Of a stretch of DNA of 52,087 bases, positions 42,191-51,295 are shown in pieces (positions within the stretch are counted from its first letter, which is position 1; each line of letters opens with the position of its first letter). Location: contig JAZQIO010000015.1 of assembly GCA_045541135.1 (NCBI GenBank), forward strand, positions 1 through 52,087, given 5' to 3'. The stretch comes from CAZNKU01 sp045541135. Its GTDB lineage: Bacteria; Bacillota; Clostridia; Monoglobales; Firm-18. A program made the translations under genes and the position numbers. The notes under the pieces are model-generated. The model was not told the origin of the DNA. It was given only the letters and a program-made list of their open reading frames with translations, and did not search any database.

Positions 42191-43528
42191 TTGCTTGACG
42201 ACAAAGACTTTTTCAGAGAATCAATTATAGAACCGGAAGAATCTTCCGTTATGGATAATGAAGTGGAAATTACAATTGAAGAAAGCACTGATGATTGCCG
42301 GCAGAATGAATGTTCTAAGTGTTCGTCTTTGATTTTCAGCCGTGATATTGATTACAACAATCCTTTTATGAAGGAAATGCATCTCCACGGTAAAAACAAA
42401 AACAGGGGTTTTTGGAAATGTGCAGTATCAGGCATATGCGGTATGCTTGTTGGTGCCATTATATGCGGTACAACTGTAGGATTCACCCTGAAGCTGGCAG
42501 GGAATTCTTCAAAAAACCAAATAGATCTTACGCAACGTTCTGTAATCGGCTCGGGTAAAAATATTCTTACGGGTACCGTTGAGGTTCCCGGTCAGGAGCT
42601 TGATGTTACACAAATTGCAGAATTTGCAGGACCATCTGTTGTTGGTATTGTAAATAATCAGACCTTTACTTCATGGAATGGCGGAATTTATGAACAGGAA
42701 AGCGGTAGTGGGTCAGGTATTATAATAAGCAGTGACGGTTATATTGTTACAAACAGTCACGTTATAGAAGGTGCATCTGCAATTGACGTTGTTCTTAACT
42801 CCGGTGAAAAGTATAAGGCTGAAATTGTAGGTATGGATTCAAAAACAGACTTGGCGGTTATAAAAATTGAAGCTACAAACCTTCCTGCAGCCGTACTTGG
42901 TAAATCTTCAGACCTTAAGGTTGGAGAACTCGCAGTTGCAATAGGTAATCCATTGGGTCTGGAATTTCAGGGCTCTGTTACGGCGGGCGTCATAAGTGCA
43001 CTTAACAGAACAATGGAAGTAGAAGGCAGACAGTACACTCTTGTGCAAACTGATGCGGCAATTAATCCCGGCAACAGCGGTGGACCGCTTGTGAATAAAT
43101 ACGGTCAGGTTATAGGTATTAACACTGTTAAAATCAGTTCGTACACAGCTGAGGGTATGGGATTTGCAATTCCCATAGACGTTGCTGTGCCTATTATAGA
43201 AGAACTTATTTCAAACGGATATGTTTCCGGCAGACCGCAAATAGGTATGGGTATTCGTGATATTTCGGAAACTATGTCGAGATATTACAATATGCCTGTG
43301 GGCGTGTATGTTGTATCCGTATCTGAGGGAAGCGGAGCTGAAAAAGCAGGTATTAAATCCGGTGACGTGGTAATTAAGGCAGATGGAAAAACGGTAACTA
43401 CCGGTGAAGAACTTAATGAAATCCGTGATACTCATAAGGTAGGAGAAAAAATCAAACTTACTATAGTACGTGACGGTAATACGATGGATGTATCTGTCAC
43501 ATTGGGTGAAGAAAAGCCCACTAACTAA
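42191..43528 (+). CDS. Membrane-anchored HtrA/DegP-type serine protease
   Basis: The 445-aa protease has a cytosolic N-terminus with Cys36, Cys41 and Cys44 (CRQNECSKC). One membrane segment follows (~77-99), then a trypsin-like domain with catalytic His190 (TNSHV), Asp220 (KTDLAVI) and Ser296 (NPGNSGGPL). A C-terminal PDZ domain (~345-440) ends the protein. It should degrade or refold misfolded proteins outside the membrane. The start is TTG after AAGGAGG. The cytosolic Cys cluster is not a usual part of HtrA and might bind a metal. Confidence 0.93.
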   Translation: MLDDKDFFRESIIEPEESSVMDNEVEITIEESTDDCRQNECSKCSSLIFSRDIDYNNPFMKEMHLHGKNKNRGFWKCAVSGICGMLVGAIICGTTVGFTLKLAGNSSKNQIDLTQRSVIGSGKNILTGTVEVPGQELDVTQIAEFAGPSVVGIVNNQTFTSWNGGIYEQESGSGSGIIISSDGYIVTNSHVIEGASAIDVVLNSGEKYKAEIVGMDSKTDLAVIKIEATNLPAAVLGKSSDLKVGELAVAIGNPLGLEFQGSVTAGVISALNRTMEVEGRQYTLVQTDAAINPGNSGGPLVNKYGQVIGINTVKISSYTAEGMGFAIPIDVAVPIIEELISNGYVSGRPQIGMGIRDISETMSRYYNMPVGVYVVSVSEGSGAEKAGIKSGDVVIKADGKTVTTGEELNEIRDTHKVGEKIKLTIVRDGNTMDVSVTLGEEKPTN

Positions 43529-43562
43529 CCAATAATCTTTCTTCATATACTAAATCTCACTA

Positions 43563-43608
43563 AACAGAAGCGACATTGTGCTACGGCACAGTGTCGTTTC
43601 TGTTTTTT
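43563..43608 (+). terminator. Terminator of htrA
   Basis: A 19-bp stem with two wobble pairs (43563-43581 / 43586-43604), tetraloop TACG and a U run (43603-43608). Confidence 0.92.
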
Positions 43609-43611
43609 CTC

Positions 43612-43640
43612 TTTACAATCAGTAAATAAAGTGGTAAAAT
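43612..43640 (+). promoter_or_regulatory. Promoter of the Dabb protein gene
   Basis: TTTACA (43612-43617), 17-nt spacer, TAAAAT (43635-43640). Confidence 0.7.
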
Positions 43641-43670
43641 TATACTATAAAATTCAGGAGGTAATTTAAA

Positions 43671-43961
43671 ATGATTAAACACATAGTATGTTTTAAGCTT
43701 GCAGACAGCAGTGAGGCTTCGAAAAATAAGGCTAAAGAGGTTTTGATGTCAATGGTGGGAAATGTTCCTACAATTCGTTCAATTGAAGTCGGAACAGACT
43801 TTTTGTGCTCTCCACGTTCATATGACGTTATACTTCAGGTAGAGCTTGATGACAGAGCTGCTCTTGATGAATATCAGGCAGACAAATATCACTGTGATGT
43901 TGTAAAAACATATATGCATGCAAATACAGTGGGTAGTGTGGCAATAGATTACGATTTGTAA
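43671..43961 (+). CDS. Dabb (stress-responsive A/B barrel) domain protein
   Basis: A 96-aa dimeric alpha-beta barrel protein of the Dabb family. It starts MIKHIVCFKL and has the SIEVGTDF and SYDVILQVEL strands typical of the family. The biochemical role of bacterial single-domain members is mostly unknown. AGGAGG precedes the ATG. It is a monocistronic gene between two terminators. Confidence 0.88.
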   Translation: MIKHIVCFKLADSSEASKNKAKEVLMSMVGNVPTIRSIEVGTDFLCSPRSYDVILQVELDDRAALDEYQADKYHCDVVKTYMHANTVGSVAIDYDL

Positions 43962-43980
43962 TTAATAATATGAGTTTGTG

Positions 43981-44020
43981 TATTAAGGACAGCAACAAAT
44001 TAAAGTTGCTGTCCTTAATA
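43981..44020. terminator. Bidirectional terminator between Dabb gene and exonuclease III
   Basis: A perfect 16-bp stem (43981-43996 / 44005-44020) with an 8-nt loop. U-rich tracts lie at the plus-strand side, and it is placed between two convergent genes. Confidence 0.85.
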
Positions 44021-44050
44021 AATTTCTCTTTCTTTAGATAAAAAATGTAT

Positions 44051-44797
44051 TTATATTTCAATTCCAACAGGACAATGGTCACTACCTAATATGTCGGAAT
44101 ATATATCTGCCGATTTAATTTTATCTTTTATTGAATTTGAAACTACAAAATAGTCAATTCTCCATCCGATGTTTTTGGCTCTTGCACTGAAGCGGTACGA
44201 CCACCAGGAATATGCATCGGTTTTATCGGGATATAAATATCTGTAGCTGTCAGTAAAGCCTGCTTCTAAAAGCTCCGTAAACTTTGCACGTTCTTCATCG
44301 GAAAATCCCGGATTTCCAACATTTGTCTTTGGATTTTTAAGGTCTATTTCCTTATGAGCAACGTTAAGATCGCCGCAGTAGATTACAGGTTTTTTGCCGT
44401 CCAGCTCCACAAGATATTTTCTCATTGCATCTTCAAATTCCATACGGTAGTCAAGTCTTGCAAGCTCGGACTGAGCATTTGGTACATAGCAGGTTACAAA
44501 GTAAAAATCTTCAAATTCTGCAGTTATGACTCTGCCCTCATCATTATGTTCACCGTTAATACCGTAGGTTACGTTAAGCGGCTCTTTTTTTGTAAAAAGA
44601 GCAGTGCCTGAATAGCCTTTTTTAATTGCACTGTTCATATAAGTGTAGTATCCTTCCGGATTAAATGTCATCTGTTCAGGTTGCATTTTTGTCTCCTGAA
44701 GACAGAATATATCCGCGTCAATATTTTTGAAAAAATCCTCAAAGCCCTTTGTAAGACAGGCTCTGAAACCGTTAACATTCCATGATATAAACTTCAT
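44051..44797 (-). CDS. xth: Exodeoxyribonuclease III
   Basis: The 248-aa AP endonuclease/3'-5' exonuclease of base-excision repair has metal and catalytic motifs WNVNG, LQETKM, CGDLNVAH and a C-terminal GSDHCPV. The length fits the ExoA/XthA family. GGAGG precedes the ATG. It diverges from the Cys-rich miniprotein gene. Confidence 0.94.
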   Translation of the reverse strand: MKFISWNVNGFRACLTKGFEDFFKNIDADIFCLQETKMQPEQMTFNPEGYYTYMNSAIKKGYSGTALFTKKEPLNVTYGINGEHNDEGRVITAEFEDFYFVTCYVPNAQSELARLDYRMEFEDAMRKYLVELDGKKPVIYCGDLNVAHKEIDLKNPKTNVGNPGFSDEERAKFTELLEAGFTDSYRYLYPDKTDAYSWWSYRFSARAKNIGWRIDYFVVSNSIKDKIKSADIYSDILGSDHCPVGIEI

Positions 44798-44845
44798 TTT
44801 TTTACCTCCGTTGGTTTTTTAGTTGACTTTTGTGTTCCTTGTATG

Positions 44846-44851
44846 TATAAT
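44846..44851 (+). promoter_or_regulatory. Promoter -10 box of the Cys-rich small protein (with -35 at 44823-44828)
   Basis: TTGACT (44823-44828), 17-nt spacer, perfect TATAAT (44846-44851), 23 nt before the GTG start. It supports the plus-strand gene over the opposite-strand frame. Confidence 0.75.
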
Positions 44852-44874
44852 AAACATAGTAAGGAAGTGATAAT

Positions 44875-45105
44875 GTGCAAAGCATAATTAAATTAAGTGC
44901 AGACGACAGAGAAGCTTGTTGCAGCATATGTGTATATTCAAAATCTCTTGCAGGGCTTAATGAGCTTAGTTGTGAGAAAAAGGGTATTGTTTCACCCGAC
45001 CATATTTGCAAAAAATTTTCATTGGACATAATGGCAAAGACTGCAATACGCAAGCGTTCTTTGGATAAAAGCAAAATAGAGAAAATGGATTTCTCTATAG
45101 ATTAA
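44875..45105 (+). CDS. Small Cys-rich protein, probable metal binder, unknown
   Basis: A 76-aa protein with CCSICVYSKSL and then SCEKKGIVSPDHICKKFSLD. These four or five cysteines resemble a short zinc-ribbon-like domain that I have seen as an unnamed clostridial family. The start is GTG with AAGGAAGTGAT upstream and a consensus promoter before it, which decides this strand. The stop overlaps that of the convergent birA gene by 3 nt. Function unknown. Confidence 0.7.
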   Translation: MQSIIKLSADDREACCSICVYSKSLAGLNELSCEKKGIVSPDHICKKFSLDIMAKTAIRKRSLDKSKIEKMDFSID

Positions 45106-45893
45106 TAATAGCCGTATATTCCCCTGACGGATACTTCGCCTGAATTTATATTCAGGAATGTACCGTCTTCTTTTTTTACGGTAAGCTCACCTTTTTCCGT
45201 AATATCGGTTGCAACGGCATTTATGGTTTCTCCGTTTTGTATTAATGTAACGTTACTGTTTAATGTTACACAAAGTGCTTTATATTTTTCCATTAATGAT
45301 TCAAAATTACCGTCAATGAAATCAGTATAATAGCTTTCGAAAACTTCGGCAAAGCTGTTAATGATTTTTGTACGGTCATTTTTTTTGCCTGTAAGAAGAA
45401 ATAACGATGTTGCCTTGTTCTTTAGTTCATACGGGAAAGCTTTTTGATTAACATTTATGCCTATTCCGTCAATGAGCTTTGTTATTTTGTTTCCTTCCGT
45501 AACGCCTTCAACTAATATGCCGCATATTTTTTTGCCGTCAATTACTATGTCGTTTGGCCATTTGATTTTAAACTTTAAATCGAACAATTTGTTTAAAGTT
45601 TCGCAAACCGCAAGACCTGTAACCAATGTTATTTGGGATACATCCTCTATAACTGTTACGGGATTAAGAACAATACTCATACATATACAGCAGTTTTTTT
45701 CTGAAAGCCATTCTCTTTCCATTCTGCCTTTTCCGTCTGTCTGAGTTTCAGCAATAAACAGTGTGCCGTTTTCGCAATTTGTTTTTTTTGCCAGAGTGTT
45801 TGTGGAGTTTACTGTTTTAAAGTAAACTACATTTTGGGCAATAAAATCTGTATTTGGTTTTAATTTATTTGGGTTTATTTTTTTGTTAAACAT
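45102..45893 (-). CDS. birA: Biotin-protein ligase, without DNA-binding domain
   Basis: The 263-aa ligase attaches biotin to carrier proteins such as acetyl-CoA carboxylase. Motifs seen: VNSTNTLAKK, the biotin-binding QTDGKGRMEREW (a variant of GRGRxGRxW), KIKWPNDI and KICGILVEG, with the C-terminal SH3-like part last. The N-terminus lacks the winged helix of repressor-type BirA, so it should not regulate transcription. AAGGA precedes the ATG. Confidence 0.92.
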   Translation of the reverse strand: MFNKKINPNKLKPNTDFIAQNVVYFKTVNSTNTLAKKTNCENGTLFIAETQTDGKGRMEREWLSEKNCCICMSIVLNPVTVIEDVSQITLVTGLAVCETLNKLFDLKFKIKWPNDIVIDGKKICGILVEGVTEGNKITKLIDGIGINVNQKAFPYELKNKATSLFLLTGKKNDRTKIINSFAEVFESYYTDFIDGNFESLMEKYKALCVTLNSNVTLIQNGETINAVATDITEKGELTVKKEDGTFLNINSGEVSVRGIYGYY

Positions 45894-45909
45894 ATAAGTC
45901 CTTAAAATT

Positions 45910-45936
45910 AAAAGCAGAGAGTAACTCTCTGCTTTT
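45910..45936 (-). terminator. Terminator of the MsmX-type ATPase gene
   Basis: A perfect 12-bp stem AAAAGCAGAGAG / CTCTCTGCTTTT with a 3-nt loop, ending in U on the minus strand; it falls just upstream of birA. Confidence 0.85.
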
Positions 45937-45943
45937 ATAATTA

Positions 45944-47056
45944 TTAGTTAATGATTGCAAGTTCTGTATCTTTATCGAACAAATGAATCTTGTTAAGGTC
46001 AAATGCAACTTTGATTGTATCATCTGTCTTAGCATTTGAACGAGCGTTAACTCTTGCAATTGATTTTGTGTCGTTAATTGACAAGTACAAGTATGTTTCA
46101 GCACCCATCATTTCTGTAATATCAACGTATGCAGAAACAATACCTTCAGGCTGATTTGCAATGAATGATTCTTCTTCGTGAATGTGTTCAGGTCTGATAC
46201 CCAAAACAACTTCCTTACCGATGTATGAATCAAGAGCCTTATTAGAAGCTTTACCCTGAGGAAGTTTAAGCTTTTCGTTACCTAACTGAGCATAAACATC
46301 ATCGCCTTCTTTAAGAAGTTTAACATCAAAGAAGTTCATCTGAGGGCTGCCGATGAAGCCTGCAACGAACATGTTACGAGGTCTTTCGTAAAGTTCGATA
46401 GGTGTATCAACCTGCTGAACGATACCGTCTTTCATAACAACGATTCTTGTACCCATTGTCATAGCTTCTGTCTGGTCATGTGTAACGTAGATGAATGTTG
46501 TCTGAAGTTTCTTATGAAGCTTACCGATTTCAGATCTCATCTGTACACGAAGTTTAGCATCAAGGTTTGATAAAGGTTCGTCCATAAGGAATACCTTAGG
46601 TTCACGAACGATAGCACGACCCAAAGCAACACGCTGTCTCTGACCACCGGAAAGAGCTCTTGGCTTTCTGTCAAGCAAGTGACCGATGTCAAGGATTTTA
46701 GCAGCTTCTTCAACACGACGTCTGATTTCAGCCTTAGGAATTTTACGAAGTTTAAGACCGAAAGCCATGTTATCAAATACTGTCATATGAGGATATAGAG
46801 CATAGTTCTGGAAAACCATTGCGATATCTCTGTCCTTAGGAGCAACGTCATTTACTAATTTGTCATCGATATAAAGTTCACCGTCGGAGATTTCTTCAAG
46901 ACCGGCAATCATACGAAGAGTAGTAGATTTACCGCAACCAGAAGGACCAACCAAGATGATAAACTCTTTATCTTCAATATCAAGGTTAAAATCTGTAACA
47001 GCTGTTACGCCGCCAGCATATCTTTTGTAAATGTTTTTTAGTTTCAATCCTGCCAT
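45944..47056 (-). CDS. Sugar ABC transporter ATPase, MsmX/UgpC type
   Basis: The 370-aa ATPase has Walker A GPSGCGKST, the Q-loop in FQNYALYPHM, signature LSGGQRQRV and Walker B FLMDEPLSNLD. A C-terminal OB/TOBE regulatory domain follows (~235-365). This is the CUT1 sugar-importer class. No binding protein or permease gene is near, which fits a shared, multipurpose ATPase like MsmX. I take the ATG at 47056; the upstream ATG (47074) overlaps the Shine-Dalgarno. It probably powers import of the oligosaccharides handled by the cytosolic glycosidases. Confidence 0.92.
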   Translation of the reverse strand: MAGLKLKNIYKRYAGGVTAVTDFNLDIEDKEFIILVGPSGCGKSTTLRMIAGLEEISDGELYIDDKLVNDVAPKDRDIAMVFQNYALYPHMTVFDNMAFGLKLRKIPKAEIRRRVEEAAKILDIGHLLDRKPRALSGGQRQRVALGRAIVREPKVFLMDEPLSNLDAKLRVQMRSEIGKLHKKLQTTFIYVTHDQTEAMTMGTRIVVMKDGIVQQVDTPIELYERPRNMFVAGFIGSPQMNFFDVKLLKEGDDVYAQLGNEKLKLPQGKASNKALDSYIGKEVVLGIRPEHIHEEESFIANQPEGIVSAYVDITEMMGAETYLYLSINDTKSIARVNARSNAKTDDTIKVAFDLNKIHLFDKDTELAIIN

Positions 47057-47185
47057 TTTTTTACATACCTCCATTTATGGTTAAAATTTAACTAAGGATA
47101 TAATAACACAAACACACAAAATATACCACCAACTAATTGCCCAAAAAAAATGGGCTTCTTTTATGGATTTTGCATAAATACGAAA

Positions 47186-47221
47186 AAAACAGGCTTTTTT
47201 AACCCTAAAAAAGCCTGTTTT
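47186..47221 (-). terminator. Terminator of tex
   Basis: A perfect 15-bp stem AAAACAGGCTTTTTT / AAAAAAGCCTGTTTT with a 6-nt loop, followed by U on the minus strand. A second small stem (GCCCA/TGGGC at 47136-47152) lies beyond. Confidence 0.85.
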
Positions 47222-47271
47222 GTTGGTGATTTTTAACAAACAACTGTCAAAAATCGATAGTTTTTTTGTAA

Positions 47272-49434
47272 TCAGATATCCTTCATTGATAAAGATATAC
47301 GTTTTTTAGCAACATCAACATCTAGTATTTTAACCTTTACCACATCCCCTATAGATACTGCTTCCATAGGATGCTTGATATATTTGTTGGATATCTGTGA
47401 AATGTGCACAAGACCGTCCTGATGTACGCCGATGTCTACAAATGCACCAAAGTCTATAACGTTTCTTACTGTGCCGTCCATAATCATGCCCGGCTTTAAA
47501 TCCTTCATATCCATAATGTCTGTACGCAGTACGGGAGGAGCAACCTCGTCACGTGGATCTCTGCCCGGTTTTTTAAGTTCATTTATAATGTCGTTTAAGG
47601 TAGGAACACCTATACCAAGCTTTGCGGCAACTTCGTCCTTATTTACTTTTTCAAGCTTGTTATTAAACTCCTTTGTGCCTATGTCGTTCATTGTGTATCC
47701 TAAAGTGTTGATAAGCTCTTTAGCCGCATCGTATGATTCGGGATGAACGGATGTGTTATCCAAGATGTTGTCACCGTCTGTAATTCTTAAGAAACCTGCA
47801 CATTGTTCAAATGCTTTTGGTCCTAGCTTTGCAACCTTTTTAAGCTGGCTTCTGTTTTTGAACTTACCGTTTTCTTCACGGTATACAACAATGTTTTTTG
47901 CAATTGTACCGTTAATGCCTGAAATGTATGAAAGAAGTGATGGTGAAGCAGTGTTAAGGTCTACACCTACGCTGTTTACACAGTCTTCAACCACACCACC
48001 CAATGCTTCGCTTAGTCTTTTCTGGTTCATATCGTGCTGATACTGACCTACGCCGATAGATTTGGGGTCAATTTTAACAAGCTCTGCAAGTGGGTCCTGA
48101 ATACGTCTTGCAATAGATACTGCACTTCTTTGTGAAACGTCAAAATCAGGAAATTCTTCAGCCGCAAGCTTTGATGCTGAATAAACGGAAGCACCTGATT
48201 CACTTGTCATAATGTATACAGCCTTTGAATTTGTTTCCTTGATAAGTTCTGCAATAAATATTTCACTTTCCTTGGAAGCCGTACCGTTACCGATAGATAT
48301 AATATCTACATTATGCTTGTTAATAAGGTTAGTAACCTTTTTCTTTGCATCCTCAATTTTTTGAGGTGTAGTAGGTGGAGTAGGATATATAACGCCTATA
48401 TCCAAAACTCTGCCCGTGCCGTCTACTACGGCAAGCTTACAGCCTGTACGGTACCCCGGGTCATAACCTAAAACAACTTTGTTTTTTATAGGAGCCTGTA
48501 ATAGAAGATTTTTAAGATTTTCGGAGAAAATCTTCATAGCCCCTTCCTGTGCATTGTCCGTAAGCTGATTACGAAGTTCATTTTCTATACTTGGCATAAT
48601 AAGACGCTTATAGGCATCTGCTGCCGCAAGTTCTACATATTCACTTGTAATACTGCGTTTTTCTGCAATAAGCTGACTGTTAAGGTGAGAGATTATGCCG
48701 TCAGGTTCAACTTCTATTTTAACTGACAAAAATTCTTCTGCCTCGCCACGGTTAAGAGCAAGAACTCTGTGTCTTGCAATTGCCTTAAGAGGTTCTGAAA
48801 ATTCGTGATACATCTGGTAAACATCACGTTTTTTCTCTGTTTCTTCCTTGTTTGTAGCCTTTGAAGAAATTGTACCGTTACGCATTGTGTAAATTCTAAT
48901 AAATTTTCGAAAATCTGCATTGTCGGAAACTTCTTCCGCAATAATATCCATAGCACCTGCAAGTGCATCTTCTGTTGTGTTAACTTCTTTTTCGGCATTT
49001 ATGAAGGGAGCACATATTTCATCAATGTTGCCCTCATAAATATTTTGTGCCATAATAATTTCTGCAAGTGGTTCAAGACCTTTTTCCTTAGCTATTGTAG
49101 CACGTGTACGACGTTTTGGTCTGTACGGACGGTAGATGTCTTCAAGCTCTGTAAGCTTTTCGCAGGTGTCGATTGCAAGTACAAGTTCTTCGGTAAGCTT
49201 GCCCTGTTCGTCAATAAGTCTTTTTATTTCTTCCTTGCGTTCTTCCATATTACGAAGATACACAAGTCTGTCGTTAAGGTTTCTTAGAAGCTGGTCGTCA
49301 AGCGAGCCTGTAACTTCCTTTCTATAACGTGCAATAAAAGGAATTGTATTTCCTTCGTCAATAAGTTTTACTGTGTTTTCTACCTGATGCAGCTTAATGT
49401 TAAACTCAGCCGCAAGTCTTTTGTTTATATCCAT
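47272..49434 (-). CDS. tex: RNA-binding transcription accessory protein Tex
   Basis: The 720-aa protein has the N-terminal helical part (TIPFIARYRKEVTGSLDD), a YqgF/RNase H-like middle domain (VVLGYDPGYRTGCKLAVVD), helix-hairpin-helix motifs and a C-terminal S1 domain (~645-718, FGAFVDIGVHQDGLVHIS). Tex is a bacterial relative of Spt6 that binds nucleic acids and is linked to transcription. It overlaps the rsuA end by 10 nt. Confidence 0.95.
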   Translation of the reverse strand: MDINKRLAAEFNIKLHQVENTVKLIDEGNTIPFIARYRKEVTGSLDDQLLRNLNDRLVYLRNMEERKEEIKRLIDEQGKLTEELVLAIDTCEKLTELEDIYRPYRPKRRTRATIAKEKGLEPLAEIIMAQNIYEGNIDEICAPFINAEKEVNTTEDALAGAMDIIAEEVSDNADFRKFIRIYTMRNGTISSKATNKEETEKKRDVYQMYHEFSEPLKAIARHRVLALNRGEAEEFLSVKIEVEPDGIISHLNSQLIAEKRSITSEYVELAAADAYKRLIMPSIENELRNQLTDNAQEGAMKIFSENLKNLLLQAPIKNKVVLGYDPGYRTGCKLAVVDGTGRVLDIGVIYPTPPTTPQKIEDAKKKVTNLINKHNVDIISIGNGTASKESEIFIAELIKETNSKAVYIMTSESGASVYSASKLAAEEFPDFDVSQRSAVSIARRIQDPLAELVKIDPKSIGVGQYQHDMNQKRLSEALGGVVEDCVNSVGVDLNTASPSLLSYISGINGTIAKNIVVYREENGKFKNRSQLKKVAKLGPKAFEQCAGFLRITDGDNILDNTSVHPESYDAAKELINTLGYTMNDIGTKEFNNKLEKVNKDEVAAKLGIGVPTLNDIINELKKPGRDPRDEVAPPVLRTDIMDMKDLKPGMIMDGTVRNVIDFGAFVDIGVHQDGLVHISQISNKYIKHPMEAVSIGDVVKVKILDVDVAKKRISLSMKDI

Positions 49435-50120
49435 AAAAGCTCCAAATCTCCTTCTGAAAGTTCTTTCATTTCACCGAGTTCCAGATTTTCATCAAGCTCA
49501 AGCTTTCCTATCTGCACTCTTTTTAAATATGTTACGCTGTTGTCAATTTTTTCAAACATACGTTTTACCTGATGGAATTTTCCTTCAAAAATTGTAACTA
49601 AGCATCCGCCTTCACATTCCTCCAATGTGGCAGGCATTGCTGTAAAGTCACCCAGATTCATTCCCGAAGCAAATATTTTTTTATCTTCCTCATTTATTGG
49701 TTTTTCAGGAATTACAAAATATTTTTTTGCAATTTGTTTTTTTGGTGATGTTACATTGTGGGCAAATTTTCCGTCATTTGTAAGTATTAAAAGACCTTCT
49801 GTGTCAACGTCAAGCCTTCCCACAGGGAAAAGGGTAAAGTGTGCATATTCCTCAGGTATAAGCTCTGTAACCGTAGGGTATACGTTGTCTTCCGTAGCAC
49901 TTACATATCCGTCGGGCTTATTTAACATAAGGTATACAAATTCCCTGTATACAACTCTTTGACCGTTAACGGAGATTCTGCTGTTTTTCGGGTCAACTTT
50001 CATATCAGCAGTTTTTGCAGTTTTGCCGTCAACCCTTACAGCACCCCAACGTATAAGGTTTTTAACCTCTTTTCTTGTTCCCACACCGCTGTTTGCAAGT
50101 ATTTTGTCAAGTCGTTCCAT
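49425..50120 (-). CDS. rsuA: 16S rRNA pseudouridine synthase, RsuA type
   Basis: The 231-aa enzyme has an N-terminal S4 domain (RLDKILANSGVGTRKEV) and a synthase domain with the catalytic Asp in GRLDVDTEGLL. FEGKFHQVKRMF and YLKRVQIG are typical of the RsuA/RluB/E/F group. RsuA modifies U516 of 16S rRNA; the exact target here is inferred from similarity. It starts 8 nt after the aminotransferase gene. Confidence 0.88.
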   Translation of the reverse strand: MERLDKILANSGVGTRKEVKNLIRWGAVRVDGKTAKTADMKVDPKNSRISVNGQRVVYREFVYLMLNKPDGYVSATEDNVYPTVTELIPEEYAHFTLFPVGRLDVDTEGLLILTNDGKFAHNVTSPKKQIAKKYFVIPEKPINEEDKKIFASGMNLGDFTAMPATLEECEGGCLVTIFEGKFHQVKRMFEKIDNSVTYLKRVQIGKLELDENLELGEMKELSEGDLELLWI

Positions 50121-50128
50121 ATTTACCT

Positions 50129-51295
50129 CTATTTGTATTTTCTTATAAAGTTATCTATTTTTTCAAGTGCATTGCTTATGTTTTCAACTGAATATGCGTA
50201 TGAAATACGTACAAAGCCTTCCCCGCTTTCACCGAATGCGTTACCGGGAACAACAGCAACCTTCTGGTCTTTTAAAAGTTCTTCACAAAACTGCTCTGAT
50301 GTAAGACCTGTTGACTGAATAGATGGGAATGCATAAAAAGCACCCTTTGGTTCAAAGCAATGAAGCCCCATTCTGTTAAGCTCTTCAACAAGCATTTTTC
50401 TTCTGTGATCATATTCAGAAACCATATATGCCACATCTTCGTCACCGTTTTTCATAGCTTCAATTGCCGCATACTGACTTGTTGTTGGTGTTGACATTAT
50501 GCCGTACTGGTGGATTTTTGTCATAGCCTTTACAACATCGGCATCACCAACAATATAGCCAAGACGCCAGCCTGTCATAGCAAAAGCCTTTGAAAAACCG
50601 CTTGCAATAAGTGTGCGTTCCTTCATACCGTCAATTTCAGCAATTGAAACGTGCTTTTGTCCGTATGTAAGCTCTGCATATATTTCGTCGGAAAGTACGA
50701 TGATGTTTGTATCACGTAAAACTTCTGCAATAGCTTCAAGGTCTTCTCTGCCCATAATAGCACCTGTGGGGTTGTTGGGGAAAGGAAGTACCAAAAGCTT
50801 TGTTTTAGGAGTAATAGCTTCCTTTAACGCCTTTGCAGTAAGCTTGAATTCATCCTCTTCAGTAGTTACTATAGGCACAGGTATACCGCCTGCAAGCTGT
50901 ACGCAGGGTGCGTAGCATACAAAGCAGGGCTCGGGAATTAAAACTTCATCACCTGCTGAAATAAATGCACGTGTGCAAAGGTCTATTGCCTCACTGCCGC
51001 CTACTGTAATCAAAACTTCGTTTTTGTAGTTGTAAGAAAGATTAAATCTTCTGTTTAAATAATTGCATATTTCAAAACGCAGTTCTTCAAGACCGCTGTT
51101 TGAAGTGTAGTATGTATGCCCCTTTTCAAGGGAGTAAATACCTGCCTCGCGGATGTGCCAGGGTGTAACAAAGTCCGGCTCACCAACGCCAAGGGAAATA
51201 GCATCGGGCATTGTAGCAACAATGTCGAAAAATTTTCTTATTCCCGACGGCTTCATATCCACTACTTTTTTATTAAGTAGTTCACTTATATTCAT
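50129..51295 (-). CDS. PLP-dependent aminotransferase, class I/II
   Basis: A 388-aa fold-type I aminotransferase. It has SLGVGEPDF near the N-terminus, NPTGAIMGRED, DEIYAELTYG and the PLP lysine in ASGFSKAFAMTGWRLGY. The substrate cannot be decided; aspartate, alanine or aromatic amino acids are usual. The preceding Lrp/AsnC gene overlaps by 4 nt, and such regulators normally respond to the amino acid concerned. Confidence 0.9.
   Translation of the reverse strand: MNISELLNKKVVDMKPSGIRKFFDIVATMPDAISLGVGEPDFVTPWHIREAGIYSLEKGHTYYTSNSGLEELRFEICNYLNRRFNLSYNYKNEVLITVGGSEAIDLCTRAFISAGDEVLIPEPCFVCYAPCVQLAGGIPVPIVTTEEDEFKLTAKALKEAITPKTKLLVLPFPNNPTGAIMGREDLEAIAEVLRDTNIIVLSDEIYAELTYGQKHVSIAEIDGMKERTLIASGFSKAFAMTGWRLGYIVGDADVVKAMTKIHQYGIMSTPTTSQYAAIEAMKNGDEDVAYMVSEYDHRRKMLVEELNRMGLHCFEPKGAFYAFPSIQSTGLTSEQFCEELLKDQKVAVVPGNAFGESGEGFVRISYAYSVENISNALEKIDNFIRKYK

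Noticed and set aside
44802..45074. 90-aa minus-strand frame upstream of exonuclease III
   Set aside because: It has no good ribosome site and is opposite the better-supported Cys-rich plus-strand gene with promoter and Cys pattern.
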